DNA of 64,000 nucleotides from assembly GCF_029955155.1 (NCBI RefSeq), contig NZ_JAPNOZ010000012.1, forward strand, positions 186,001 through 250,000, in the 5' to 3' direction. The stretch is from Psychrobacillus sp. NEAU-3TGS (GTDB lineage: Bacteria > Bacillota > Bacilli > Bacillales_A > Planococcaceae). This document shows positions 17,685 through 26,227 of the stretch, piece by piece; the stretch's first letter is position 1; each line of letters opens with the position of its first letter. The notes beneath the pieces are model-generated. The model was not told the origin of the DNA, did not search any database, and saw only the letters and a list, made by a program, of their open reading frames with translations. The position numbers and the translations under genes are program-made.

Positions 17685-19082
17685 TTAACACTCGTCAACA
17701 ACTTCCATTATTTCCTTTATAGCCTTTGATGTTTGTACATGATGAAGCCATTTAGCGTTTGCCGTTATTTTGCTTTTGGTGTGAATCTCAACAATGTCCA
17801 TATCTTGTAATATTGTTTGAAGGGATTGTACTTCACCATTCACTTTGGCAAAGGACATTTTGCTTGCAAGTGAAGGATTGAATGCATATGCAAAATCGAT
17901 GATATTCGAGTTTGCTGGTAGTATAATCACATCCATTGTGGAAGTAAACACAGTTATTTCTTCTTGGAATAACTCAAAAGATAATAACTCACAAAATGCA
18001 ATGGAATTATTCGAAATTGATTTTATAGTGTGAATGGAGTTTCCTAATAGTTGCTCACTAAGATTTCGCATATTGGTTTCTTGTAAATAGTCAAAGACTC
18101 CGTTTTTATAGAAGCTATGCGTTCTTTCATCTTGGATATAGACATGGACGGTTTGATTATTGATTTTAAGCTTTGTTTTTAGCTGTTTTAAAAATGGATG
18201 TTTTTCAATCGCTATTTCATCCATAAACTGATTAGGTACAGGTTCAAATAATGAATGGATAATTCCTAACACAGTGTAACAATTTAGCGCAGTTTTAGTT
18301 GTAACATGAATTCTAAAAAGATCAGAAATAGCATTTCCTTCACTTATCTGATTATAGGACTTGAATAGAGGAGACATACGAAACTCTACATGAATAATGA
18401 TGTTATTTGAATCGCATACTTGAGCTTTTTGAATGAACTTTTGAAAAATAGGAATGTAATCTTTCGTAGAATCTTCCGCTCTTTGTTTAAATTGTTTATA
18501 CCGAGTTGAATTTAAATAGCTAAACGCTAAATCTTCTAACTCCTCTTGCAGTCTGTATAATCCAATCTTTTCAGCTAGTGGAGAAAAGAATAATAATGTT
18601 TCATTGGCATATGGTATTTTCTTTTCGATTCTTTTGATTGCAAGGGTTCTCATGTTATGGAGACGATCCGCCAATTTTATGGCAGCTACGCGGATGTCTA
18701 TGATAGCGGTTGAAAGAAGCTTTTCTGTGTTAACAGCGCCGTATTCCTCCTTTGCGATTGACCCTTTTTCAAACTTTGTTAAACCATCTACAATGAAAGC
18801 AACTTGTTTGCCAAAATGCTGTTCGATCTCAGATAAGGTAATTTTCGTGTCTTCCACCACATCGTGTAGTAATGCACAAATTAGTGATGTAATATCTGCT
18901 TTGTATTCTGCTAAAATTAGGCTTACTTCAAGTGGATGGGTGATATAGGGTTCACCCGTTGCCCTTTTTTGTCCATTATGCGCTCGCTCGGCAAAGTCCA
19001 TTGCCTGTTCTAATTGTTTAAATTCAGCATTAGACAAGTATTTGCATCTATACCTCAGCAACTCTTTGACTTTATTAATCAC
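17685..19082 (-). CDS. RelA/SpoT-like HD hydrolase with degenerate synthetase domain
   Basis: About 465 residues from GTG 19082, which has GAGGTG at good distance; the GTG at 19091 is part of that site. The N-terminal HD domain is intact: GEPYITHPLEV, LLHDVVEDT (residues about 72-79) and ADRLHNMRT, as in (p)ppGpp hydrolases. The region aligned with the synthetase keeps the context CYTVLGIIHSLFEPVPNQF but lacks the usual YxSLHTT and E-x-QIRT catalytic residues. A TGS-like domain (about 380-440) follows, and the C-terminal ACT region is absent. It is best explained as a monofunctional alarmone hydrolase. Full-length Rel is about 730 residues. Confidence 0.8.
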   Translation of the reverse strand: MINKVKELLRYRCKYLSNAEFKQLEQAMDFAERAHNGQKRATGEPYITHPLEVSLILAEYKADITSLICALLHDVVEDTKITLSEIEQHFGKQVAFIVDGLTKFEKGSIAKEEYGAVNTEKLLSTAIIDIRVAAIKLADRLHNMRTLAIKRIEKKIPYANETLLFFSPLAEKIGLYRLQEELEDLAFSYLNSTRYKQFKQRAEDSTKDYIPIFQKFIQKAQVCDSNNIIIHVEFRMSPLFKSYNQISEGNAISDLFRIHVTTKTALNCYTVLGIIHSLFEPVPNQFMDEIAIEKHPFLKQLKTKLKINNQTVHVYIQDERTHSFYKNGVFDYLQETNMRNLSEQLLGNSIHTIKSISNNSIAFCELLSFELFQEEITVFTSTMDVIILPANSNIIDFAYAFNPSLASKMSFAKVNGEVQSLQTILQDMDIVEIHTKSKITANAKWLHHVQTSKAIKEIMEVVDEC

Positions 19083-19210
19083 CGAATTCACCTCATTTTT
19101 AACATATTATACAGGAGTAGTTGAAGAAATAAAGTATTTCTATTCAGAACTATTAGATAATTATAATTGAAAATGTCCCAAAGCAGTAGCTAGCTTTAGG
19201 ACATTTTTGT

Positions 19211-19813
19211 TTAGAGTAAGCTTATTAGTAGATAACCCGCAGTACACCAAATAAAAACAGCGGAGCATTTATTGAAAATAGTCATTAGCTTACCTGTTCC
19301 ATCAAGCTTTTTGATCGTTGCACCTGCAACTGTCAACCCGAAAAACCAACACCAGGATACAATGATACAGGCGGCTGTAAATAACAATTGCTCTGTTCCT
19401 ACATATTTTAAAGCGCTAGTCCCTATGACACCAATCGTGTCTAAAATAGCATGCGGGTTTAACAGGGAAACGGACATCGCAAAGACAATTTGTTTCTTTG
19501 GTTTTAAACTTTTCCCCGTTTCTAGGCTAGCAGGCTTGGATTTCCAAATAGAGTATCCCATATACAACAGAAAGACAATCCCTACAATCATTAGTCCCAA
19601 TCGCAACCCCTCCAATTGCAAGACGATAACAGACAAACCAAATACCGCAAGTACAATTAGTAAGGTGTCACAAAGTGCGGCTGTAATAGCTGCAGGAAAA
19701 GCCTTCAACAAACTTGGTTGGCTAGCACCTTGTGAAAAGATAAAGACATTTTGTACGCCCAAAGGCAATATAAGTCCAAATGCTAATAAAATTCCGTGTA
19801 ATATCGCTTCCAA
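19211..19813 (-). CDS. LysE/ArgO-family amino acid exporter
   Basis: The 200-residue protein has about six hydrophobic segments and the typical LysE/RhtB start: HGILLAFGLILPLGVQNVFI, with a further conserved SLLNPHAILDTIG in the middle. It is predicted to export basic or other amino acids across the membrane. TTG 19813 follows GGAAGGGAG. It is divergent from a MocR-type regulator; the 99-base spacer contains the palindrome at 19871-19898, so joint regulation is likely. Confidence 0.85.
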   Translation of the reverse strand: MEAILHGILLAFGLILPLGVQNVFIFSQGASQPSLLKAFPAAITAALCDTLLIVLAVFGLSVIVLQLEGLRLGLMIVGIVFLLYMGYSIWKSKPASLETGKSLKPKKQIVFAMSVSLLNPHAILDTIGVIGTSALKYVGTEQLLFTAACIIVSWCWFFGLTVAGATIKKLDGTGKLMTIFNKCSAVFIWCTAGYLLISLL

Positions 19814-19870
19814 ATTAAAAACTCCCTTCCATAAATAGTTTAGCTATGTTACAACTAGAAGAAAACAACC

Positions 19871-19898
19871 AATTGGATGGTTTCTAAACCAACCAATT
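19871..19898 (+). promoter_or_regulatory. Near-perfect palindrome, likely MocR operator
   Basis: AATTGGATGGTTT (19871-19883) and AAACCAACCAATT (19886-19898) pair at 12 of 13 positions around a CT centre. It ends just before the ribosome site of the MocR gene, between the divergent exporter and regulator genes. Confidence 0.7.
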
Positions 19899-19912
19899 TA
19901 AGGAGCGATTTT

Positions 19913-21349
19913 TTGAGCTGGAAACCGGATCGACATTCACATCTGTCACTACATATCCAAATTGTTGATTGGATGACAACACTTATTAGTCGCGGGGAAT
20001 GGACAGTTGGCATGAAACTCCCACCTCAACGCAAGTTAGCCGAGTTGTTAGGCGTGAATCGTAGCACAATCATTGAAGTTCTGGACGAATTAAAAGCGGA
20101 TGGATTACTTGAAATGAAAAGAGGAGCTGGTACTTTTGTATCGAATAACTCTTGGAATATGTTACTCAATAAATCACAGCCAAATTGGCACAAACATATA
20201 GAAGCAAGTATCCATAAACCAAATTATCATACAATCCAGCTCATTAATGAATATGAACAAGATTCCTCTATGATTAGGCTTGGTACTGGTGAGCTTTCCC
20301 CAGAACTACTGCCTACTAAGCTTTTAGAACAGTCACTTCAATCTATTTCATTAAATGCGCGAGATATCGGATATTCTGAACCAAAGGGAAGCAAAAGACT
20401 ACGAATAATTTTAAGTAACTATTTGAAAAGGCGAGGAATACATATTGCTCCAGAAAGTATCTTAATTGTTTCAGGGGCATTGCAAGCTTTGCAATTGATC
20501 TCCGTTGGTTTACTGGAACAGCAATCAATCATTTTTCAAGAGCATCCTTCTTATTTAAACTCAGTTCATCCGTTTCAATCAGCTGGTATGCAAATGGTAT
20601 CCGTCGAGCAGAATGAACGCTTAGCTAAAACATTAAAAGCTGCACGAGGGAAAAAACAATCACTTTTCTATACCATACCGACTTTGCATAATCCAACAGG
20701 AAGTAGTTTAACGATTGAGGAGCGCAAAAGATTATTGGATATTTGTACAGCATTACAAATACCAATTGTTGAAGATGATGTGTATCATGAATTATTGTTT
20801 GAAGAATCTCCGCCGGCCATGAAATCTTTGGATAAAACAGGGCAAGTACTATATATAGGAAGCGTGTCCAAAACATTAAGCCCTGGATTAAGAATTGGTT
20901 GGGTTGTTGCCCCTGAAGCCGTTATTAATCGACTCGCGGATATTAAAATGCAAACAGATTATGGATCGAGTGCTTTTTCACAAGAAATAGTTGCCTATTG
21001 GCTTTCTTCTGGTTTATATGAGGAACATGTTACAAACTTGCGCCATCAATTAAAAGAGCGTGCTTTATTCGTAGAGACTATTCTCGAAAAAGATTTTAGT
21101 CAGATTTCTACATGGGAAAAATCAAAGGGAGGATTCTATATTTGGTTAAAATTCAACGAGCCAATTGTAAATAAAGCGCTATTTTTGAAGCTCATAAAAC
21201 AAAACATACTTATTAACCCTGGTTATATATATGATCCGAGCGATTTACATCATATTCGACTTTCCTATGCATATGCCACTTTGGAAGAGTTAAAAGATGG
21301 ATTAAAAAACTTATTGGCCGTTATTAAATCTGACTCATGTTCTATATGA
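19913..21349 (+). CDS. MocR-type regulator (GntR helix-turn-helix fused to aminotransferase fold)
   Basis: TTG 19913 behind AAGGAG is preferred over ATG 19877, which lies inside the palindromic operator. The protein of about 478 residues has an N-terminal winged helix (LPPQRKLAELLGVNRSTIIE) and a class I aminotransferase-like domain with the pyridoxal phosphate lysine in IGSVSKTLSPGLRIGWVV and the HNPTG motif. Such regulators sense PLP or amino compounds. The divergent LysE exporter is the likely target, together with autoregulation. Confidence 0.85.
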   Translation: MSWKPDRHSHLSLHIQIVDWMTTLISRGEWTVGMKLPPQRKLAELLGVNRSTIIEVLDELKADGLLEMKRGAGTFVSNNSWNMLLNKSQPNWHKHIEASIHKPNYHTIQLINEYEQDSSMIRLGTGELSPELLPTKLLEQSLQSISLNARDIGYSEPKGSKRLRIILSNYLKRRGIHIAPESILIVSGALQALQLISVGLLEQQSIIFQEHPSYLNSVHPFQSAGMQMVSVEQNERLAKTLKAARGKKQSLFYTIPTLHNPTGSSLTIEERKRLLDICTALQIPIVEDDVYHELLFEESPPAMKSLDKTGQVLYIGSVSKTLSPGLRIGWVVAPEAVINRLADIKMQTDYGSSAFSQEIVAYWLSSGLYEEHVTNLRHQLKERALFVETILEKDFSQISTWEKSKGGFYIWLKFNEPIVNKALFLKLIKQNILINPGYIYDPSDLHHIRLSYAYATLEELKDGLKNLLAVIKSDSCSI

Positions 21350-21381
21350 TGGAAAGCAATCCCGATTTGGGGTTGCTTTTT

Positions 21382-21400
21382 TATATCACTTATTGATATA
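21382..21400 (+). promoter_or_regulatory. PadR operator-like repeat 1
   Basis: TATATCACTTATTGATATA is an inverted repeat (TATATCA / TGATATA arms). A second copy occurs 30 bases downstream. Confidence 0.6.
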
Positions 21401-21411
21401 TTAATTTTAGT

Positions 21412-21430
21412 TATATCAGTAGGTGATATA
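21412..21430 (+). promoter_or_regulatory. PadR operator-like repeat 2
   Basis: TATATCAGTAGGTGATATA has inverted arms nearly identical to the copy at 21382-21400 and ends just before the ribosome site of the PadR gene, fitting autorepression. Confidence 0.65.
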
Positions 21431-21445
21431 GTAAGGAGGATTATT

Positions 21446-21766
21446 TTGAAATCACTCGAGCAATTAACTGACTCTGTGTTTTACATTATGGCTGCACTCG
21501 CACAGCCTAAACATGGATACGCAGTCATGAGTCTTATTGAAGAGATGACTAAAGGAGCTTTTATTATTGGACCGGCAACACTTTATACAATTATTAAAAA
21601 GTTGTTAAATGAACAACTTATCATGTTGCATGATGAAACAGATTCACGCCGCAAAGTGTATGTATTAACAGATAAGGGGAGAAAAGTTCTCGCGGAAGAT
21701 ATAGAGCGACGAAAGATTATGATTACATTCGCGGAAACAGGGCTTCGAGGAGAGAGTTCACATTGA
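21446..21766 (+). CDS. PadR-family transcriptional regulator
   Basis: The 106-residue winged-helix protein starts at TTG 21446 behind AAGGAGGAT. It has the PadR pattern: FYIMAALAQPKHGYAVMSLI, then GPATLYTIIKKLLNEQLI and the wing RRKVYVLTDKGRKVL. It overlaps the DUF2812 gene by a few bases and the two inverted repeats upstream are its likely operators. It most likely represses this three-gene operon. Confidence 0.9.
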   Translation: MKSLEQLTDSVFYIMAALAQPKHGYAVMSLIEEMTKGAFIIGPATLYTIIKKLLNEQLIMLHDETDSRRKVYVLTDKGRKVLAEDIERRKIMITFAETGLRGESSH

Positions 21767-22296
21767 AAAAGTCGAAATATATATTATCAAATGGGCTTGC
21801 CTTTGCGGAAGAAAAGGACATGCAAATGCTACAACTAAAAGGTACGGAAGGCTGGCATTTAAAAGATTTTGCACTTGGTGGCTATAGACTAGAAAAAAGA
21901 GAGTGTGAAGAAGTCCAATATAGTATTGATTACCGTAAGCTTTTAGAAGATGACAAGCATGAATACTTCGAAGTATTTGCAAGCTCTGGATGGTCACATG
22001 TTTGTTCAAAAGGTGATATGCATATATTTAAAGCTATGCCTGGTACAATTCCGATTTATAGTGATGCGAATTCAACGATCGATAAATTGTCTAGATTAGC
22101 AAGACCAATATATTGTGTCACATTTTTCTTTTTAGTCACGACAATCATTTTGTGGGCGCTGATGACTATTACGGACGGTCCCATTCAGCAAATAAGTAAA
22201 TGGATAGTCATTTTTTCTTTCGTTTTTTTAATTCCTTCACTGATGATGGTCTGCTCTATTTACTATAAAAAATGGAAGCAGAGGATAGAGGTATGA
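21763..22296 (+). CDS. DUF2812 membrane protein
   Basis: The 177-residue protein starts at TTG 21763, overlapping the PadR stop. The N-terminal cytoplasmic part, EGWHLKDFALGGYRLEKREC and YRKLLEDDKHEYFEVFASSG, is the DUF2812 signature, followed by a WSHV element and two hydrophobic helices (about residues 115-137 and 148-168). DUF2812 genes are commonly paired with PadR regulators; the molecular role is not known. It overlaps the M50-like gene by an ATGA junction. Confidence 0.85.
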   Translation: MKKSKYILSNGLAFAEEKDMQMLQLKGTEGWHLKDFALGGYRLEKRECEEVQYSIDYRKLLEDDKHEYFEVFASSGWSHVCSKGDMHIFKAMPGTIPIYSDANSTIDKLSRLARPIYCVTFFFLVTTIILWALMTITDGPIQQISKWIVIFSFVFLIPSLMMVCSIYYKKWKQRIEV

Positions 22297-23348
22297 ATTC
22301 GATTTTCACTCCTAAATGGCTCTCCCTATGTGCATTATTAATGATTTTAGTAGGTATCTCTTTTGATCGGACATACGACATGACGGTTATACTTTCCGGA
22401 ATTGTGTTATCGTTATGGATTGCGATAACTGTTCATGAGTTAGGACATGTGTTGGCAGGGAAAGTTAGCGGCTTTGAATTTGTTTTCTTTATTTCAGGTC
22501 CATTTCAATGTTTAAGAACGGCAGATGGAATACGTTTGATGGAAAATAAAAACTGGCTGTATTTTGGAGGGGTTGCATGGATGACGCCCCCTCGACTAGA
22601 ATTCAAGAAATTAGCTAAAAAAGAAGCTGTATTTGTAGCAGGGGGACCCACTGTTTCAATATTAATCGGCATACTGAGCTTGGCTGTCTATTATTTGTCA
22701 GATTTTATTCTTTTTTTGTATTTTGCCATTATGAATATAGTTATTTTTTTTGCAACAGCAATTCCTTTAAAAACGAGCATGAAGACAGATGGGTATATAT
22801 TGTTAACACTTTTAAAGAATAATGAGGATACGACTAAGTTATTAGATGAACTTATATTAACGAAGGAATTGCTTAGTAGTAAGCAACCCACACAATGGGA
22901 TGTAGAGTTAGTAAATTCTGCAAGACAAAAGAGGCCATCTGTTGAAAATTTGCAATATGCTATGCTTCTATATTATTACGAAGTTCAACAAAATGGTTTT
23001 CATCATGCCGTAAAAGTATTGCAATCATACAAATCGATACCTATTACAAAAGATAATAAGTTCCCAATGAGCTTTATTATAAGTATGTATCAAATCGAAC
23101 TATTTCTAGAACGAGATGGTAATACACAAGCTATTCTTAAACAGCAGAAAAATCTTTCCGTTATCGAGCCAGTATCTTACTATAGGGGACAAGCAATGAT
23201 TGCTTATTTAGAGAAAGACTTTGAGCATGCTTTGGCTAATTTAGAAAAGGTTTATACACTCGTTGATAAAAATGAATCATTATATGGATTTTTCATAGCG
23301 GAGAAAATCTTAACAAACCTAGTAAAAGAGAAGATAGTTAGGAAATAG
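22293..23348 (+). CDS. M50/site-2-protease-like membrane metalloprotease
   Basis: ATG 22293 overlaps the DUF2812 stop as ATGA and is preferred over ATG 22272. The protein of about 351 residues has several hydrophobic segments in the first half and the zinc motif HELGH (about residue 48). MKTDGY further on may supply the third ligand, as the DG element does in S2P enzymes. The C-terminal half is soluble and TPR-like. The substrate could be the DUF2812 protein or another membrane protein, but this is inference. Confidence 0.75.
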   Translation: MNSIFTPKWLSLCALLMILVGISFDRTYDMTVILSGIVLSLWIAITVHELGHVLAGKVSGFEFVFFISGPFQCLRTADGIRLMENKNWLYFGGVAWMTPPRLEFKKLAKKEAVFVAGGPTVSILIGILSLAVYYLSDFILFLYFAIMNIVIFFATAIPLKTSMKTDGYILLTLLKNNEDTTKLLDELILTKELLSSKQPTQWDVELVNSARQKRPSVENLQYAMLLYYYEVQQNGFHHAVKVLQSYKSIPITKDNKFPMSFIISMYQIELFLERDGNTQAILKQQKNLSVIEPVSYYRGQAMIAYLEKDFEHALANLEKVYTLVDKNESLYGFFIAEKILTNLVKEKIVRK

Positions 23349-23510
23349 AGTTGTCTTACATATACATAGAGCTAAGGTGTTACTTTTCTGAAAAATCTGT
23401 GTTATAGTCTATGAGACTACAAGTTTTGGAGGACAATACATGTTGCTTTACAATTGATCCATCCCTGATAGGCCTTATTGAATAAAAAAGTTGAATAAGG
23501 AGTGTTCAGG

Positions 23511-24254
23511 ATGGAATGGGTAAAAAAATTTTACGATAAACAATTTCGATTATACAAAGAAGGCTTAACAGGTCCAAACGAAGAGCATGAGGAAATATTG
23601 GCGAAAATAGAGAATTTGGCATCTAAACCTTTCCAGTCCATTTTGGAGTTAGGGGCTGGAGGCGGAGAATTTGCCATAACAGCTGCGAAAAAAGGATATG
23701 ATGTAACTGCAGTTGAGTTGGTATCCTCGCGCGTTGACTACATGAGAAAGCTGAAAAGCGAACATCATTTAATAGGTAATTTTGAAATCATAGAAGGAGA
23801 CTTTTATGAGATTGAGCTTCCGAAATCCTTTGATGTTATTTGCTATATAGATGGATTTGGAATTGGTGAGGATCAAGATCAACGAAAATTATTAAAACGA
23901 ATGAGCAAGTGGCTAAAACCAGATGGATGTATCTTAATAGATATATATACGCCTTGGTATTGGGCACATGTGGCAGGTCAAGAGATGAAGATCGGAAGTA
24001 AGCTGCGAAAATATGATTTCGATTTTATGGATTGTCGTATGTTAGATACATGGTTTGATGGAGAGGAAAAAGTCACTCAATCGCTAAGATGTTATTCTCC
24101 TCAAGATTTAAACATGTTATTAGAAGATACGGGTCTTACGCTACTCGATATAAAACCTGGCGGTGCAATGGATTACATGACTTGGAAGTATTATGCGTAT
24201 GTGGACTTAGATAAAGCTATGTCATACATGGTGAAACTAGTGCCAGCTAACTAA
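23511..24254 (+). CDS. Class I SAM-dependent methyltransferase
   Basis: ATG 23511 has AAGGAG 9 bases upstream and is preferred over GTG 23502. The product of about 247 residues has a Rossmann-type SAM site, ILELGAGGGEFAITAAKKGY, an acidic loop with EGDFYEIELP, and post-motif strand VICYIDGFG. The C-terminal part with YTPWYWAHVAGQE is not typical of a named subgroup I recognise. It is a single gene between the M50 operon and the riboswitches. The substrate is unknown. Confidence 0.8.
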   Translation: MEWVKKFYDKQFRLYKEGLTGPNEEHEEILAKIENLASKPFQSILELGAGGGEFAITAAKKGYDVTAVELVSSRVDYMRKLKSEHHLIGNFEIIEGDFYEIELPKSFDVICYIDGFGIGEDQDQRKLLKRMSKWLKPDGCILIDIYTPWYWAHVAGQEMKIGSKLRKYDFDFMDCRMLDTWFDGEEKVTQSLRCYSPQDLNMLLEDTGLTLLDIKPGGAMDYMTWKYYAYVDLDKAMSYMVKLVPAN

Positions 24255-24336
24255 TAATTATTAAATTTAATGTGGTGTAAGTTGTTTTTGGTGAATTTTT
24301 AATCTCCAAGTGTTATACTACGTTTTAATAGATGAA

Positions 24337-24466
24337 TAATCCTTCGGGGTCGGGTGAAATTCCCAATCGACGGTGATGCAGAAATTGCTAAGCCCGTGAG
24401 CCTTTTTAAGGCAGGATTTGGTGCGAATCCAAAGCCGACAGTATAGTCTGGATGGGAGAAGGATGT
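24337..24466 (+). ncRNA. FMN riboswitch (RFN element), copy 1
   Basis: The conserved RFN core is present: CCTTCGGGGTCGGGTGAAAT, CCCAATCGACGGTGAT, AAGCCCGTGAGCC, GCAGGATTTGGTG, CCGACAGTATAGTCTGGATG, and GAGAAGGATG that closes P1. It is followed by a terminator at 24551-24574 and by a second full copy. Confidence 0.97.
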
Positions 24467-24550
24467 GCAAGTAAGCTTATTTCCTTATGGAGTGAAATAC
24501 ACTCTTAGAGGTTTATTTAGTGATGCTTTTAACATGAATTTCCTAAACCA

Positions 24551-24583
24551 CCCCGTAGAGATACATCTATGGGGTTTTATTTT
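24551..24583 (+). terminator. Terminator of riboswitch unit 1
   Basis: CCCCGTAGA (24551-24559) pairs with TCTATGGGG (24566-24574), one G-U pair, followed by TTTTATTTTTAT. It is the expression platform for the first riboswitch. Confidence 0.85.
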
Positions 24584-24615
24584 TATCATAAAATCCCCAA
24601 AATTTTATACAAGTG

Positions 24616-24745
24616 TATTCCTTCGGGGTCGGGTGAAATTCCCAATCGACGGTGATGAAGCAATTCTAAGCCCGTGAGCCTTTTTAAGGCAGGATTTGGT
24701 GCGAGTCCAAAGCCGACAGTATAGTCTGGATGGGAGAAGGATGTA
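24616..24745 (+). ncRNA. FMN riboswitch (RFN element), copy 2
   Basis: A second complete RFN core is nearly identical to copy 1 in the aptamer, with small changes in variable loops (for example GATGAAGCAATTCTAAG against GATGCAGAAATTGCTAAG). The flanking expression platform is clearly homologous too, so the whole unit was tandemly duplicated. Confidence 0.97.
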
Positions 24746-24829
24746 CGAGCAAGCTTATTTTCCTTATGGGGTAAAAAACACCCCTAAAAGGTTTATTTGT
24801 CGATGCGTAAAACATAATTTCCCAAAACC

Positions 24830-24864
24830 AACCCCTTAGAGCTGATCTTTGGGGTTTTCTTTTT
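24830..24864 (+). terminator. Terminator of riboswitch unit 2, weaker
   Basis: AACCCC (24830-24835) pairs with GGGGTT (24851-24856) and AGA with TCT across a TT/TT internal loop, followed by TTTTCTTTTT. The corresponding stem in unit 1 is unbroken. Confidence 0.7.
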
Positions 24865-24897
24865 GCACAAAATTTCTTGTAGAAAAGAGGTGTATCT

Positions 24898-25536
24898 ATG
24901 TTCACGGGAATTGTAGAAGACTTGGGTAAGGTTAAGTCGATGAAAAGCGGTCCTAATAGTATGCAGCTAACATTAGAATCTAAAAAGATGGTAGAAGATA
25001 TTCACTTAGGTGATAGTATCGCAGTAAATGGTGTATGTTTAACAGTCATTTCATTTTCGGGCAATCTATTTACAGTCGATGTCATGCCAGAAACGGTGAA
25101 GTCTACAAACATTCGTTCTTTGCAAACTGGACATGTCGTTAATCTGGAGCGTGCAATGCCTGCAAATGGCCGATTTGGCGGTCACTTTGTTTCAGGGCAT
25201 GTGGACGGAACGGGTGTTATCCTTCGCAAAAGAAAAGTGGAGAATGCCGTATATGTGGACATCGGCATAAGTGAAGAATTGAGTAAATACTGCATGCTGA
25301 AAGGCTCAGTTGCAATCGATGGTATTAGTTTGACTATTTTCGATGTTCAGCTGAGACAGCTCACTGTATCGCTTATTCCTCTTACATTTAGCGAAACAAT
25401 TTTAGGTATAAAGAAAGAGCGGGATGTCGTCAATATTGAAAATGATTTACTTGGCAAATATGTGATCAATCATTTAGAGCAAAAGAAAGTAAATTCGTCG
25501 GTAACGATGGATTTCTTAAGGCAAAATGGATTTTAA
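24898..25536 (+). CDS. ribE: Riboflavin synthase, alpha subunit
   Basis: The 212-residue protein starts MFTGIVEDLGKV and has two lumazine-binding repeats (about 1-97 and 98-200), the second with GHFVSGHVDGTG and VAIDGISLTI. It dismutates two 6,7-dimethyl-8-ribityllumazine molecules to riboflavin and a pyrimidinedione. The ATG at 24898 follows AGAGGTG. It is the first gene after the tandem FMN riboswitches and is followed by ribB and ribH. Note that ribD, first in most Bacillus operons, is missing. Confidence 0.95.
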   Translation: MFTGIVEDLGKVKSMKSGPNSMQLTLESKKMVEDIHLGDSIAVNGVCLTVISFSGNLFTVDVMPETVKSTNIRSLQTGHVVNLERAMPANGRFGGHFVSGHVDGTGVILRKRKVENAVYVDIGISEELSKYCMLKGSVAIDGISLTIFDVQLRQLTVSLIPLTFSETILGIKKERDVVNIENDLLGKYVINHLEQKKVNSSVTMDFLRQNGF

Positions 25537-25562
25537 AATAGGCGATAGGCGGTGTTTTGAAA

Positions 25563-26189
25563 ATGTTTCATTCAATTGAGGAAGCAATAGAAGATTTAAA
25601 AAAAGGGAAAATTATTATTGTTGTAGATGATGAAAGTCGTGAAAATGAAGGAGATTTCCTTGTATTGGCAGACTATGCGACACCAGAAAATATAAACTTT
25701 ATGGCAACATATGGCCGTGGGCTGATTTGTACACCTATAACTCAGCAGTTAGCGGATCGTCTAGATTTAAATCCGATGGTAGAGAATAATACAGATAATC
25801 ACCAAACGGCTTTTACTGTTAGTGTCGATTACAAAACAACTGACACTGGCATAAGTGCCTTTGAGCGTTCGGAAACAATTTTACAGTTGTTAAATACTAA
25901 ATCGGTGAGTTCCGATTTCCGTCGTCCGGGGCATGTGTTTCCACTGATTGCAAAAGATAACGGGGTACTGGAGCGTCCAGGTCACACCGAGGCAGCAGTA
26001 GACTTTGCAAAACTTTGTGGTGTACAAGCCGCAGGAGTTATTTGTGAAATTATGAGTGCAGATGGTTCCATGGCAAGAGTTCCAGAATTACATACTATTG
26101 CAGAGATGCACGATTTGAAATTTGTGACGATAGAGGCGTTAGTGAACTATCGTTCTAAACAGGAATCGAGTAGTAAGGCGACGGTTTAA
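25563..26189 (+). CDS. ribB: 3,4-dihydroxy-2-butanone 4-phosphate synthase (stand-alone RibB)
   Basis: ATG 25563 is 7 bases after AGGCGGTG; the TTG at 25557 would be too close. The roughly 208-residue protein contains the metal and substrate loop [12 protein letters not shown], the RGLICTP element, and [11 protein letters not shown] near the end. It converts ribulose 5-phosphate to 3,4-dihydroxybutanone 4-phosphate. In most Bacillales this domain is fused to GTP cyclohydrolase II; here the protein ends after the first domain, so RibA must be encoded elsewhere. Confidence 0.93.
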   Translation: MFHSIEEAIEDLKKGKIIIVVDDESRENEGDFLVLADYATPENINFMATYGRGLICTPITQQLADRLDLNPMVENNTDNHQTAFTVSVDYKTTDTGISAFERSETILQLLNTKSVSSDFRRPGHVFPLIAKDNGVLERPGHTEAAVDFAKLCGVQAAGVICEIMSADGSMARVPELHTIAEMHDLKFVTIEALVNYRSKQESSSKATV

Positions 26190-26227
26190 TAAGAAAAAAA
26201 TATAATTTAACTTAGGAGAGATGAAGA

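Noticed and set aside
24465-24677. 70-residue frame across the riboswitch units
   Set aside because: It runs through structured RNA leader and the first terminator and has no protein-like character.
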